13,802 nt of DNA from Cyanobacteria bacterium OH_CDB_20 (GTDB lineage Bacteria > Cyanobacteriota > Vampirovibrionia > Gastranaerophilales > Gastranaerophilaceae), in contig JAEZIX010000033.1 of NCBI GenBank assembly GCA_023415935.1, positions 1-13,802 of the forward strand, read 5' to 3'. The notes below the pieces were generated by a model. The model saw only the letters and a program-made list of their open reading frames with translations, ran no database searches and had not been told where the DNA came from. Position numbers and translations under genes: made by a program. This document shows, piece after piece, positions 1 to 5,669 of this stretch (within the stretch, counting starts at the first letter, position 1; every line of letters starts with the position of its first letter).

Positions 1-106
1 AAGCGGATTTTGACGGGTGTGAAACACCCATTGCGAAGAACCCGATGTAGCAGAGCTTTCTTCGAAAGCTTTGTGGAATGAAGGGTTATGAGCCGTCAAT
101 AATCCA
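1..106. repeat. 106-bp terminal direct repeat (left copy), palindromic
   Basis: Identical to 13697-13802. The unit folds on itself. An outer stem pairs GGATT plus TTGACGG (5-16) with CCGTCAA plus AATCC (93-105). Inside are hairpins GGGTGT/ACACCC (15-29), AACCC/GGGTT (39-43 with 83-87) and AGCTTTC/GAAAGCT (54-70). The exact repeat at both ends is what a circular molecule gives when linearised by an assembler; a true terminal redundancy or a dispersed host repeat is less likely but possible. No gene occupies 1-247. Confidence 0.9.
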
Positions 107-247
107 AGACAGCGAGTTTGCGGGCTCGGGCTGAGTTTAGTGTCAATTAGCAAACGTAGATGCGGTCGGAGTTTTGCGGAACTTTTTAAAAAGTTTCCCG
201 TCGGAGACAAAACAAAATTCGGAATACTAAAAAGGCTGAAAACCTTG
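107..247. other. Noncoding continuation of the palindromic junction
   Basis: Right flank of the terminal repeat, downstream of the tail gene. AGACAG (107-112) and TGCGGGCT (119-126) are complementary to CTGTCT (13686-13691) and AGCCCGCA (13678-13685) at the other end of the window. Further inverted repeats are GTTTGC/GCAAAC (116-121 with 150-155), GTTTTG/CAAAAC (171-176 with 208-213) and the perfect 16-bp palindrome AACTTTTTAAAAAGTT (180-195). I see no ORF with a ribosome binding site. Confidence 0.6.
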
Positions 248-1747
248 TTAATCGTAGTATATTTCCTTAAACTCTAACCCTGTAAGGCAGAAGTTTTGAT
301 AATCTTTGTCGCCCTCAATCGCAATTCTGACAGAGTAATTAGACTGTGTAATCTCCGCTTTGTACACGCCTTCACCGAGTTTGCCCCAGTTGAAGCCTAT
401 TGAATCATCCGCCCAAAAAGTTGCGTCTGAATCCCAGATAAGCGCCTCATTATCAAGCGCTTCGATGTCGTAAAGGTCATCAACTGCGGAATCATCGTTA
501 TCTTTGTAGGTTGAAAACCTGAAACTGTTGTCCTTGCTATCGTCTAGCAAAAGGTAAAATTCATCTATATATTTTCTTTCGTTCGGCTCGCCAAGCACGA
601 AAAACGGGCTTTTCCAGTAAAAATCAATGGGTTCTCCGGCAAAAGTAGAGCCTGTATCGTCCTGATAGATTGCGCCTTGGGAGTCTGCAAGATATATCTT
701 GCCACCTGAGCAAGCAGCGCAAGTAATTTCCTGAGGCAAAACCCTCTTGAGCCACGCCTTGTTTGAATAGTCATATATAAGAATATTGTTTAAATACACG
801 CCATCTTGGGCCGGAAAGAAAAACCAGACCTGATTTTTGAGCTGATTATGGATTGCTGCGCCCTTGTGCCTGCTGTTTGGGTTATACTCCTCAAACATCG
901 ATTTGACAGGGAATGACGCCTCATCACCCACTGAAATCTGCGAAAGAATACCGACTTGCTCAAGGCTAAAAACCGCGCCATCAAAGAAATATTGCTTGTT
1001 GTTTGCATTCTCAACCATTGCCTGGGAGATTGCACCCTTGTCCGCAAAACGCTGGATAGCAAAGTCTTCAGGGCTTGTGCCTGATAAAAGAAAAGTCGCA
1101 TCTTTTTTATAAATCGCTAAATAGTCTTTATACTCTTTAAGCGCAGTGATTTCGTCGATATCTGCGAGAAAATTGCTTATATAACCTGCGTCATCAGCTG
1201 ATGTCCAGTCGTTGTACCTTCCAAGCGCTGAAAAATAAAGCGTTCCGCCAGAAGCAAGCCATAACCTGCTTTTGTAAGAAGCCATTGCGTTACCGACAAG
1301 CGGCGTGCCATTAGCGGCAATAGTTCCGCACGAAACCGCGGTTTGATGTACTTTGTAATCAAAGTAAACAGGGTTATTTACCCCGTTTGAAACTGCAACG
1401 CCGGTCAAAAACCTTACATATGTCGGCTCTTTAGCAGCCGAGAAGCCTGTGTATATTAGCTTTAACGCTTCTGAAGCAACATTATAACAATAGATGTTTT
1501 CATTTTCGCAGTTGAAAAATATAAGCTCTTCGCCATCGTACTGATAGGCGAAAAGTCCGACAATCGGACTTTTCGCCGCCATTTCAAAAATCTTTATATT
1601 ACCGCTTTGCCTCGTTATTCCTCGATTTTTGTATATTTCGACATTCTTTGCATCTGACCAGTAAACTTTATCAACATCAAGCCCCAAGGCTGTTTTCGTC
1701 GCTGCAGAATTTAACCCTCCTGCAAGGTTATAAAAGAAACTTTTCAT
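248..1747 (-). CDS. P22 gp10-like tail hub / packaged-DNA stabilisation protein
   Basis: Encodes 499 residues from the ATG at 1747, chosen over an upstream in-frame TTG at 1765 because AGGAG lies five bases before it. The N-terminus (GGLNSAATKTALG, then WSDAKNVEIYKNRG) and later segments such as LYFSALGRYNDW, DEITALKEYKDYLAIYKKDA and NQVWFFFPAQDG are the repeated beta-strand pattern of phage tail proteins that, in the P22 family, plug the portal-adaptor complex and hold packaged DNA. There is no signal peptide or membrane segment. It lies downstream of the LuxR-type gene; on the circle the next minus-strand gene is the capsid gene, across the palindromic junction. In P22-type phages this gene follows the adaptor instead of preceding the coat gene. 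Family assignment is by pattern recognition; a different beta-propeller tail protein is the alternative. Confidence 0.62.
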   Translation of the reverse strand: MKSFFYNLAGGLNSAATKTALGLDVDKVYWSDAKNVEIYKNRGITRQSGNIKIFEMAAKSPIVGLFAYQYDGEELIFFNCENENIYCYNVASEALKLIYTGFSAAKEPTYVRFLTGVAVSNGVNNPVYFDYKVHQTAVSCGTIAANGTPLVGNAMASYKSRLWLASGGTLYFSALGRYNDWTSADDAGYISNFLADIDEITALKEYKDYLAIYKKDATFLLSGTSPEDFAIQRFADKGAISQAMVENANNKQYFFDGAVFSLEQVGILSQISVGDEASFPVKSMFEEYNPNSRHKGAAIHNQLKNQVWFFFPAQDGVYLNNILIYDYSNKAWLKRVLPQEITCAACSGGKIYLADSQGAIYQDDTGSTFAGEPIDFYWKSPFFVLGEPNERKYIDEFYLLLDDSKDNSFRFSTYKDNDDSAVDDLYDIEALDNEALIWDSDATFWADDSIGFNWGKLGEGVYKAEITQSNYSVRIAIEGDKDYQNFCLTGLEFKEIYYD

Positions 1748-1911
1748 AAAATCTCCTATTAACAAGCGTTTTCAGCTTTCAGGGCATCAATTTGTTAACT
1801 TTTGTAAAAAACTTGCTCCAAACACGCACTTTTTATTCTTGAGGGTAATTAGAAATAGTACAAGAAACGAAAATAATATTAATTCCATATATCCCCAATA
1901 CAAATTAACTA

Positions 1912-1975
1912 ACTACCAAATACTAACCTAAGATAACACCCCTCTCGAAGGGGCTTTTTTTTGCGTATTGGTAGT
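1912..1975 (+). terminator. Rho-independent terminator nested in a longer stem
   Basis: CCCCT (1939-1943) pairs with AGGGG (1949-1953), followed by C and eight T (1955-1962), a good plus-strand terminator. It sits inside an outer stem of ACTACCAAATAC (1912-1923) with GTATTGGTAGT (1965-1975), one bulged A. No plus-strand gene precedes it. On the minus strand it could also end the LuxR-type gene, though its T-run there is poor. Confidence 0.6.
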
Positions 1976-2007
1976 CAGTTTTTTTGATAGTCGCGCGAGA
2001 GCCTGTC

Positions 2008-2205
2008 TTAGGCCAGTTTGGCATAGTGACTGTAGTACATTGCCGCCGCTGCAACCCTGTTCGAGACCTGCAGTTTTACAAAAATGCGCCTCATGTGAGT
2101 CTGGACAGTCCTTCTCGACACGCAAAGCATCACAGCGATCTCTTTGTCAGGCTTGCCCATAGCAACAAGCCCAAGAACCTCTTTTTCTCTAGTGCTCAAG
2201 TTCAT
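2008..2205 (-). CDS. Stand-alone LuxR/GerE-type HTH transcription regulator
   Basis: 65 residues from the ATG at 2205, with AAGGA seven bases upstream; a TTG at 2223 is a weaker alternative. The whole protein is one LuxR C-terminal DNA-binding domain: LSTREKEVLGLVAMG near the N-terminus, KEIAVMLCVSRRTVQTHMRR as scaffold and recognition helices, then IFVKLQVSNRVAA. There is no receiver or ligand-binding domain, so activity would depend on concentration or a partner rather than phosphorylation. It lies between the unknown Cys-containing gene and the tail gene on the same strand, so it may control the late tail and capsid genes. That role is inferred from position; the domain call is secure. Confidence 0.88.
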   Translation of the reverse strand: MNLSTREKEVLGLVAMGKPDKEIAVMLCVSRRTVQTHMRRIFVKLQVSNRVAAAAMYYSHYAKLA

Positions 2206-2337
2206 TTCTTTTCCTTCCAACAAGGTTTCACTAACACGATTTCATCCTAATCCCTAATGAAATCACGATTACTAACCATTCTTAAAGCAAAATTTCGGCA
2301 TTATGCTCGAAAATACGCTACAAAAACTATCATAGTT

Positions 2338-2373
2338 TATTTTCCTTTAAAAAAGATTAATGTATTTTCCTTT
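2338..2373. repeat. Paired 11-bp direct repeat upstream of the LuxR-type gene
   Basis: TATTTTCCTTT occurs at 2338-2348 and again at 2363-2373, a 25-base step, about two and a half helical turns. On the minus strand the copies read AAAGGAAAATA; the nearer one precedes a tiny ORF of ten codons starting at an ATG (MIVFVAYFRA). It could be a pair of operator sites or a leader peptide; neither is established. Confidence 0.35.
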
Positions 2374-2378
2374 TTAAA

Positions 2379-2777
2379 TTATTGAAGTTTTACCCTGGAT
2401 GGGGCGTATTGCCACTTATCATTATCAAAGAGGCCTATCTTTAAGGTTGAAAGATTTGAATAGCAGCGTTTGACTTTCCCAAATTCGTTATAATTTAGGT
2501 AAAAACTGCCATTATTGTTAAAAAGCCTGTTATGAGCGGTTCGCTCGTATAATATTAAAGAAGAAAGTTTGTCAAAAAACTTTCTCGCTTGCTTGTTTGT
2601 TTTCCTTATGGAACTGGGTTCTTGCTTGTAATCAATCCTTAAAAGCTCTATTACAAAATGATTACAGACAGGACACTCATCTAAAATGTTCATCTGAACG
2701 TACAAAAAGCCGTCTTGCGGCTCCAATACAAAAGAACGTGAAGCCCTTTTCGCCCCACAACAATGAATACTACTCAA
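2379..2777 (-). CDS. Unknown protein with a possible zinc-binding Cys cluster
   Basis: 132 residues if translation begins at the TTG at 2777, which has a perfect GGGAGG five bases upstream; a TTG at 2801 adds eight residues but has a poorer site. No ATG start exists in this frame. I do not recognise the family. Visible features are a His-Cys-Cys near the N-terminus (SIHCCGAKRA) and DECPVCNHFVIELLRID about 30 residues later, so two Cys pairs (CC and CxxC) could form a zinc ribbon. The C-terminal half is basic and aromatic without recognisable motifs. It precedes the LuxR-type gene on the same strand, 173 bases away. A small zinc-binding DNA- or protein-binding factor is the best guess; no enzymatic role is suggested. 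Confidence 0.6.
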   Translation of the reverse strand: MSSIHCCGAKRASRSFVLEPQDGFLYVQMNILDECPVCNHFVIELLRIDYKQEPSSIRKTNKQARKFFDKLSSLILYERTAHNRLFNNNGSFYLNYNEFGKVKRCYSNLSTLKIGLFDNDKWQYAPSRVKLQ

Positions 2778-3169
2778 CTTTTCCTCCCATTCCTCTCCCA
2801 AAAATTCGCAACATAATTAAAAGGGCATAGTTGACCCCTTTACAATTAAGAAACGGCTTTGCTATCGAGAGCGTGAACCTACCAAAACTGACAATTGCAT
2901 TGATTTGCAAAACCATGCAACATTTATTAACCTAAGTATAATAGATTAATTTTTTTTGTATAGTCCGCAAAATTGCGTACGCAATAGTACTTAGGCAAAA
3001 TTACGTACGTAAAATTACTTACGCGGAAATTTTGCAGAGGCTGGAGGACTTGCGAAGAGCAAGGCCGTAACGCCGTTTAACGCAAAATTTTCAAGACAGC
3101 GGAAATTTTGCAGAGGCTGAAAACATGCAAAAAATAATCAACCGTAACATCGATTTGAGCCTCATGGGG
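2778..3169. other. Noncoding region with palindromes and a structured repeat
   Basis: No convincing gene. It holds the inverted pair TTGCAT/ATGCAA (2895-2900 with 2915-2920), the perfect palindrome ATTGCGTACGCAAT (2972-2985), the perfect palindrome TTACGTACGTAA (3001-3012), and the 80-bp repeat at 3023-3102 with a partial copy after it. It separates the minus-strand Cys-containing gene from the plus-strand rubredoxin, so regulatory sites for both should lie here. Confidence 0.5.
3023..3102. repeat. 80-bp structured dispersed repeat, copy A
   Basis: About 90% identical (8 differences in 80) to 9481-9560. Outer arms GGAAATTTTGC (3025-3035) and GCAAAATTTTC (3082-3092) pair over 11 bp with one G-T wobble; an inner hairpin is CTTGC/GCAAG. 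A second copy of the first 21 bases restarts at 3099-3119, so the element is partly tandem. Probably a small nonautonomous or REP-like element. Confidence 0.8.
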
Positions 3170-3198
3170 TTTACAGAATCGATAAAACGCACTAGAAT
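3170..3198 (+). promoter_or_regulatory. Promoter of the rubredoxin gene
   Basis: TTTACA (3170-3175), 17 bases, TAGAAT (3193-3198), with the start codon 33 bases further on. The overlapping TATAAT at 3198-3203 could be used instead but lacks a well-spaced -35. Confidence 0.55.
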
Positions 3199-3231
3199 AT
3201 AATCCTGTAGGTTAGAATTTAGGAGACAACA

Positions 3232-3393
3232 ATGAAAAAATACGTTTGCACAGTGTGCACTTGGGTATACGACCCTGCAATCGGCGATCCGGACCACGAC
3301 ATCTATCCTGGAACTGCATTCGAAGATATTCCTGATGAGTGGGTTTGCCCTGCTTGCTATGCTGACAAATCTGCATTTGTGGCTGAAGAATAG
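3232..3393 (+). CDS. Rubredoxin
   Basis: 53 residues, the usual rubredoxin length, from an ATG with AGGAG six bases upstream. The iron site is formed by CTVC (Cys6, Cys9) and CPAC (Cys39, Cys42), with the typical aromatic and acidic core between them (VYDPAIGDP, FEDIPDEWVCP). It is a cytoplasmic one-electron carrier, in anaerobes commonly serving oxygen or superoxide detoxification or NADH-linked reduction. The glycine that normally follows each CxxC is replaced (Thr10, Tyr43), which could shift the redox potential. It lies alone on the plus strand among minus-strand phage genes with its own promoter (3170-3198) and terminator (3421-3449), the arrangement of a moron: an independently expressed cargo gene useful to the host. 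No reductase or partner is encoded here. Confidence 0.95.
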   Translation: MKKYVCTVCTWVYDPAIGDPDHDIYPGTAFEDIPDEWVCPACYADKSAFVAEE

Positions 3394-3420
3394 ACTTTAA
3401 ACTGTTTAATTATAACTCAA

Positions 3421-3449
3421 AGAGAAATTCGAATCGGGTTTCTCTTTTT
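3421..3449 (+). terminator. Rho-independent terminator of rubredoxin
   Basis: AGAGAAATTC (3421-3430) pairs with GGGTTTCTCT (3436-3445) with two G-T wobbles and a five-base loop; the T-run ends at 3449. It begins 28 bases after the stop codon. Confidence 0.85.
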
Positions 3450-3516
3450 GTTTGCAAGGGTTTTCATTTTTTTGGCTGCGGCGCTGGAAACACCTGCTTT
3501 ATTTTACTTGCCGGAG

Positions 3517-4224
3517 CTAATTTTTAGGCAGTTTTCCCCGTGAAATTAAAATTTCGCGGACCTTTTCAGACATTTCGATTTTGTGTTTTTTGTAAACTTC
3601 TTGTGCTAAAATTCCGCCATGAAGTTCTGGGGGCAAGTTGTTTAGCCATTTTATCGCATCATCTTTCGAAAAATCCTTTGGCGCAAAATTGTCTTCTCTT
3701 GTTTTTTCAATATTTTCGAGCAATTTTTTTGTTTCCTCAATCGTTGAATGTTGCCGCATTGTCGCTCCTGTCGTGCTATTTCCGCTGTAAGAAGAAAATT
3801 TATAAAACTTATTTTCATTCTTTTGTTCATGTTTATATGTTTGTCCGACAATTTGACGGACCTTATTTGAGACATTTTGTCGGTTTACATCAGACAAATT
3901 GACGGAGTCAAAAAAGAACGATGTAAACTTATACCTGTTCACATTCCTTGTAACGTACATTATAAGCCTATTTGCAGCCAATTCTTTAACTGCTCTTTCG
4001 ACAGATTTTTCACTGATTCCGAGGTTTTGAGCAATAAATTTCTGGCTCGGAAACATATCTTCATTCGCCGGGTTATAATGGTGAATAAGCGCATATAGCA
4101 CGAGTTTTGCAGTCGGTTTAAGCTCAATTTTATTAAAGAGCTTTGACTTATAAACCATATTTATAAGCTCAAATTGACTGATATTAACTGCGCCGGTGGC
4201 TAGTGCAGCTTGATTTTGTGACAT
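3517..4224 (-). CDS. Winged-helix replication initiator-like protein
   Basis: 235 residues from the ATG at 4224, preceded by GGGAGG; the longer form would need a TTG at 4236 that overlaps this ribosome site. Residues about 35-100 form a winged-helix domain of the HTH_36 type: LKPTAKLVLYALIHHY, then FPSQKFIAQNLGISEKSVERA as the helix-turn-helix. Residues about 105-165 are polar and probably disordered; the end (about 165-235) is charged and helical. N-terminal DNA binding, flexible linker and C-terminal helical part resemble lambda O-type initiators that load the host helicase. The linker DNA carries three 13-bp iteron-like repeats and an AT-rich tract, as in lambda O. The palindromes TAATATTA and TTAACTAAGTTAA (4244-4261) lie just upstream and may be operators. 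A plain transcription regulator is the alternative. Confidence 0.7.
   Translation of the reverse strand: MSQNQAALATGAVNISQFELINMVYKSKLFNKIELKPTAKLVLYALIHHYNPANEDMFPSQKFIAQNLGISEKSVERAVKELAANRLIMYVTRNVNRYKFTSFFFDSVNLSDVNRQNVSNKVRQIVGQTYKHEQKNENKFYKFSSYSGNSTTGATMRQHSTIEETKKLLENIEKTREDNFAPKDFSKDDAIKWLNNLPPELHGGILAQEVYKKHKIEMSEKVREILISRGKLPKN
3787..3905. other. Candidate replication origin inside the initiator gene
   Basis: Three copies of GACAWWTTGWCGG lie at 3847-3859, 3871-3883 and 3893-3905, stepping 24 and 22 bases, about two helical turns. Next to them, 3787-3842 is strongly AT-rich. A dyad TTGTC-C-GACAA (3841-3851) overlaps the first copy. Copies 1 and 2 lie in one reading frame and copy 3 in another, so the repeat is conserved as DNA rather than as protein. 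Iterons followed by an AT-rich unwinding tract within the initiator gene is the lambda ori layout. The role is inferred. Confidence 0.6.
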
Positions 4225-4335
4225 AAAACCTCCCAATGTAAACTAATATTAACTAAGTTAAAATCATGAAAACATGCACTATTACATGGTTTCGAGAGAT
4301 TGCCTGAAATCATTAAAAGCTATGTCTTGCAAAAG

Positions 4336-4365
4336 TTGCCAGCTATATGGCAAATAAATTATAAT
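4336..4365 (+). promoter_or_regulatory. Strong plus-strand promoter with operator-like dyad
   Basis: TTGCCA (4336-4341), 18 bases, TATAAT (4360-4365). The -35 is the left half of a perfect inverted repeat, TTGCCA with TGGCAA (4348-4353), so a repressor could cover it. It points at the terminator 24 bases downstream, not at a gene. Confidence 0.5.
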
Positions 4366-4388
4366 GTTAATCGAAAGGTTATTTTATT

Positions 4389-4414
4389 AAGTGCTTCGCA
4401 AGAAGTGCTTTTTT
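4389..4414 (+). terminator. Terminator of a putative short plus-strand RNA
   Basis: AAGTGCTTC (4389-4397) and GAAGTGCTT (4402-4410) form a nine-pair stem with two G-T wobbles, closed by a GCAA tetraloop and followed by TTTT. With the promoter at 4336-4365 it would bound a transcript of about 40-45 nt upstream of the initiator gene on the opposite strand. Confidence 0.55.
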
Positions 4415-4532
4415 ATTATAGAAACGGGTTTTGTTTATACAAAACACTTGCCGTGAATGGATCTAAACCATCATGGCTTGATTTTATTCAATTTTTCCCC
4501 ATCTCTAAGATTCCAGCAACCATATGGTAGCT

Positions 4533-4567
4533 AAAGAAAAGGTGAAAGGCCCGGATAGAGGCCCTTC
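4533..4567 (-). terminator. Terminator-like hairpin, minus strand
   Basis: GAAAGGCC (4544-4551) pairs with GGCCCTTC (4560-4567) with one A-C mismatch; on the minus strand it is followed by a T-rich tract (ACCTTTTCTTT). It lies 38 bases beyond the stop codon of the short open frame at 4606-4707. Confidence 0.45.
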
Positions 4568-4605
4568 AGCCGTATTAGTAGAAAATTCTTTTCTCCTCCA
4601 AATTA

Positions 4606-4707
4606 TTAAGTAACAAATTCCCAAATCACAGTTATTGCTATGTTTACAACTGTATCAGCTGCGGGTAGCAAAACTCTGTGTGTTGTATTGTTTCTATCAA
4701 AGAACAT
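4606..4707 (-). pseudogene. Possible C-terminal gene remnant or small ORF
   Basis: A 33-codon frame from ATG 4707 ends in two consecutive TAA codons and is followed by a terminator-like hairpin. Its peptide (starting MFFDRNNTTHRVLLPAADTV and ending with hydrophobic strand-like residues closing in IWEFVT) looks more like the end of a real beta-rich protein than random sequence. The frame is open for another nine codons upstream to a TAG. There is no good ribosome site. It may be the leftover C-terminus of a lost gene, or chance. Confidence 0.25.
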
Positions 4708-4731
4708 GACATAAACTTTACAACATGAAAT

Positions 4732-4761
4732 ATGATACTAGTCATGGTATAATAAAGTCAA
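4732..4761 (-). promoter_or_regulatory. Candidate minus-strand promoter
   Basis: On the minus strand TTGACT (4761-4756), 18 bases, TATCAT (4737-4732). A plus-strand TATAAT (4748-4753) overlaps it and may serve the gene at 4852, although no good -35 is visible. The overlap suggests mutually exclusive divergent transcription. Confidence 0.35.
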
Positions 4762-4762
4762 G

Positions 4763-4816
4763 TTACTGGAAATTCCTAAAAAATCCTAGAATACTCCAGT
4801 AAATTACAGTAAATTA
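4763..4816. repeat. Repeated sites upstream of the HTH/coiled-coil gene
   Basis: TTACTGGAA (4763-4771) is the inverse of TTCCAGTAA; TCCAGTAA follows at 4795-4802, and CAGTAAATTA occurs twice in tandem (4797-4806, 4807-4816). Further TTCCAGTAA copies lie inside the gene at 4983-4991 and 5084-5092 in different reading frames. Likely binding sites of the adjacent HTH protein, as operator or centromere. Confidence 0.5.
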
Positions 4817-4851
4817 CAAGAAAATAATCATATAGAGGTTAAATAAATAGT

Positions 4852-5430
4852 ATGGAAGAAAGAAAACTTACAGTCCAAGAAGCAGTAGACGAGCTATTAA
4901 TGAGTCAGTCCTCAATTTATTCCTGGATAGAAAAAGGAAAACTTAAATCAGAAGATCATCCAACAGGAAAACTTATTGTAATTTCCAGTAAAGAGATAGA
5001 AGAAATAAGAAACTTTAATCTTAAATCTAGGCGCAACAAGGTATCTAAACAAACTTATTCAAAAAGTGATAATTTCCAAGAAATTCCAGTAATTGACGCA
5101 GAATATTCCAGGAATTATGAAGAAAATGTTACAAACTATGATAATACCTCTTATGACGGGCTTATGAACGTATCCGAGGAGTTTGCAAAGTATGTTTCAG
5201 AGCTCTCTGCAAAGGCAGGAAAATACGAGCTACTAGCGGATTTGCAGCGTGAAAAAGAAGCCGATAAAGAGTTCTGGAAAAACCAGTATTTTGAGATGAA
5301 ATCGGCTTACGATAATTTACAAGAAACTCTAAAAAATAAAGAATTGGAAAATCTTGCACTGCAAAAACAGATTGAAGCGCTAAAACCTAAAAATGGCGGC
5401 TTATTCCAGTTTTTCCAGAAAAAAGATTAA
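4852..5430 (+). CDS. MerR-type HTH plus coiled-coil protein, pSK1 Par-like
   Basis: 192 residues. Residues 1-55 form a MerR/excisionase-type HTH (LTVQEAVDELLMSQSSIYSW, then IEKGKLKS and ISSKEIEEI). Residues about 60-105 are polar and probably disordered. Residues about 115-178 form a long charged coiled coil, and the end (GGLFQFFQKKD) is short, aromatic and basic. HTH, linker, coiled coil and tail is the layout of single-protein plasmid partition factors such as staphylococcal pSK1 Par, which bind repeats just upstream of their own gene; such repeats are present here. The gene is on the plus strand, and its stop codon overlaps the stop of the convergent minus-strand membrane protein. AGAGG lies 13 bases before the ATG, so translation may be weak. 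A phage excisionase or repressor is the alternative. Confidence 0.6.
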   Translation: MEERKLTVQEAVDELLMSQSSIYSWIEKGKLKSEDHPTGKLIVISSKEIEEIRNFNLKSRRNKVSKQTYSKSDNFQEIPVIDAEYSRNYEENVTNYDNTSYDGLMNVSEEFAKYVSELSAKAGKYELLADLQREKEADKEFWKNQYFEMKSAYDNLQETLKNKELENLALQKQIEALKPKNGGLFQFFQKKD

Positions 5431-5657
5431 CTTTTACTAATAATAAAATCATAGATTTTGTCTACTTTTGATTTCATATCCGAAATCTGCTCTTTTAGCG
5501 CCGAAACGCACTGAGTAGAGGCAAAACGGCTTTCTACCGTTTCTATAATTTCCCTATGCTTTTTTTCAAGCTGTTCTGGTGTAATAAATATTTTATACTG
5601 GCTCAAAAACGCAATAAGCGCAATGATTAGGGGCGAATATTGTATAATAAATTCCAT
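5427..5657 (-). CDS. Small N-anchored coiled-coil membrane protein, holin/spanin-like
   Basis: 76 residues. One hydrophobic segment at about residues 3-20 (IIQYSPLIIALIAFLSQY) is followed by a charged helix to the end (EQLEKKHREIIETVESRF and SDMKSKVDKIYDF), predicted as coiled coil. It starts 12 bases after the large terminase stop with AGGA close to the ATG, so it is translated from the packaging operon. In many phages a small membrane protein of this kind acts in lysis as holin or inner spanin, but no endolysin is visible here, so the role is a guess; a structural or tail-associated membrane protein is also possible. The last codons overlap the convergent HTH/coiled-coil gene by four bases. 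Confidence 0.6.
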   Translation of the reverse strand: MEFIIQYSPLIIALIAFLSQYKIFITPEQLEKKHREIIETVESRFASTQCVSALKEQISDMKSKVDKIYDFIISKS

Positions 5658-5669
5658 AATTCCTGCATT

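Larger units (their letters stand above)
4225..4851. other. 627-bp noncoding region between initiator and par-like genes
   Basis: No well-supported gene. It holds the palindromes upstream of the initiator gene (4244-4261), a plus-strand promoter and terminator only about 25 bases apart (4336-4414), a minus-strand terminator-like hairpin (4533-4567) preceded by a short open frame (4606-4707), overlapping divergent promoter-like sequences (4732-4761) and repeats upstream of the HTH/coiled-coil gene (4763-4816). Confidence 0.5.

Noticed and set aside
2597..2830. Plus-strand open frame opposite the Cys-containing gene
   Set aside because: Shadow of the minus-strand gene, which has the better ribosome site and composition.
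3428..3435. TTCGAATC, resembling a tRNA T-loop
   Set aside because: It is inside the rubredoxin terminator; no acceptor stem or anticodon arm surrounds it.
3651..3875. 74-codon open frame overlapping the initiator gene
   Set aside because: Shadow frame in the linker-coding DNA, low complexity, no ribosome site.
4300..4530. 76-codon plus-strand open frame with a TTG start
   Set aside because: No ribosome site, and it runs through a promoter and a terminator hairpin; more likely chance.
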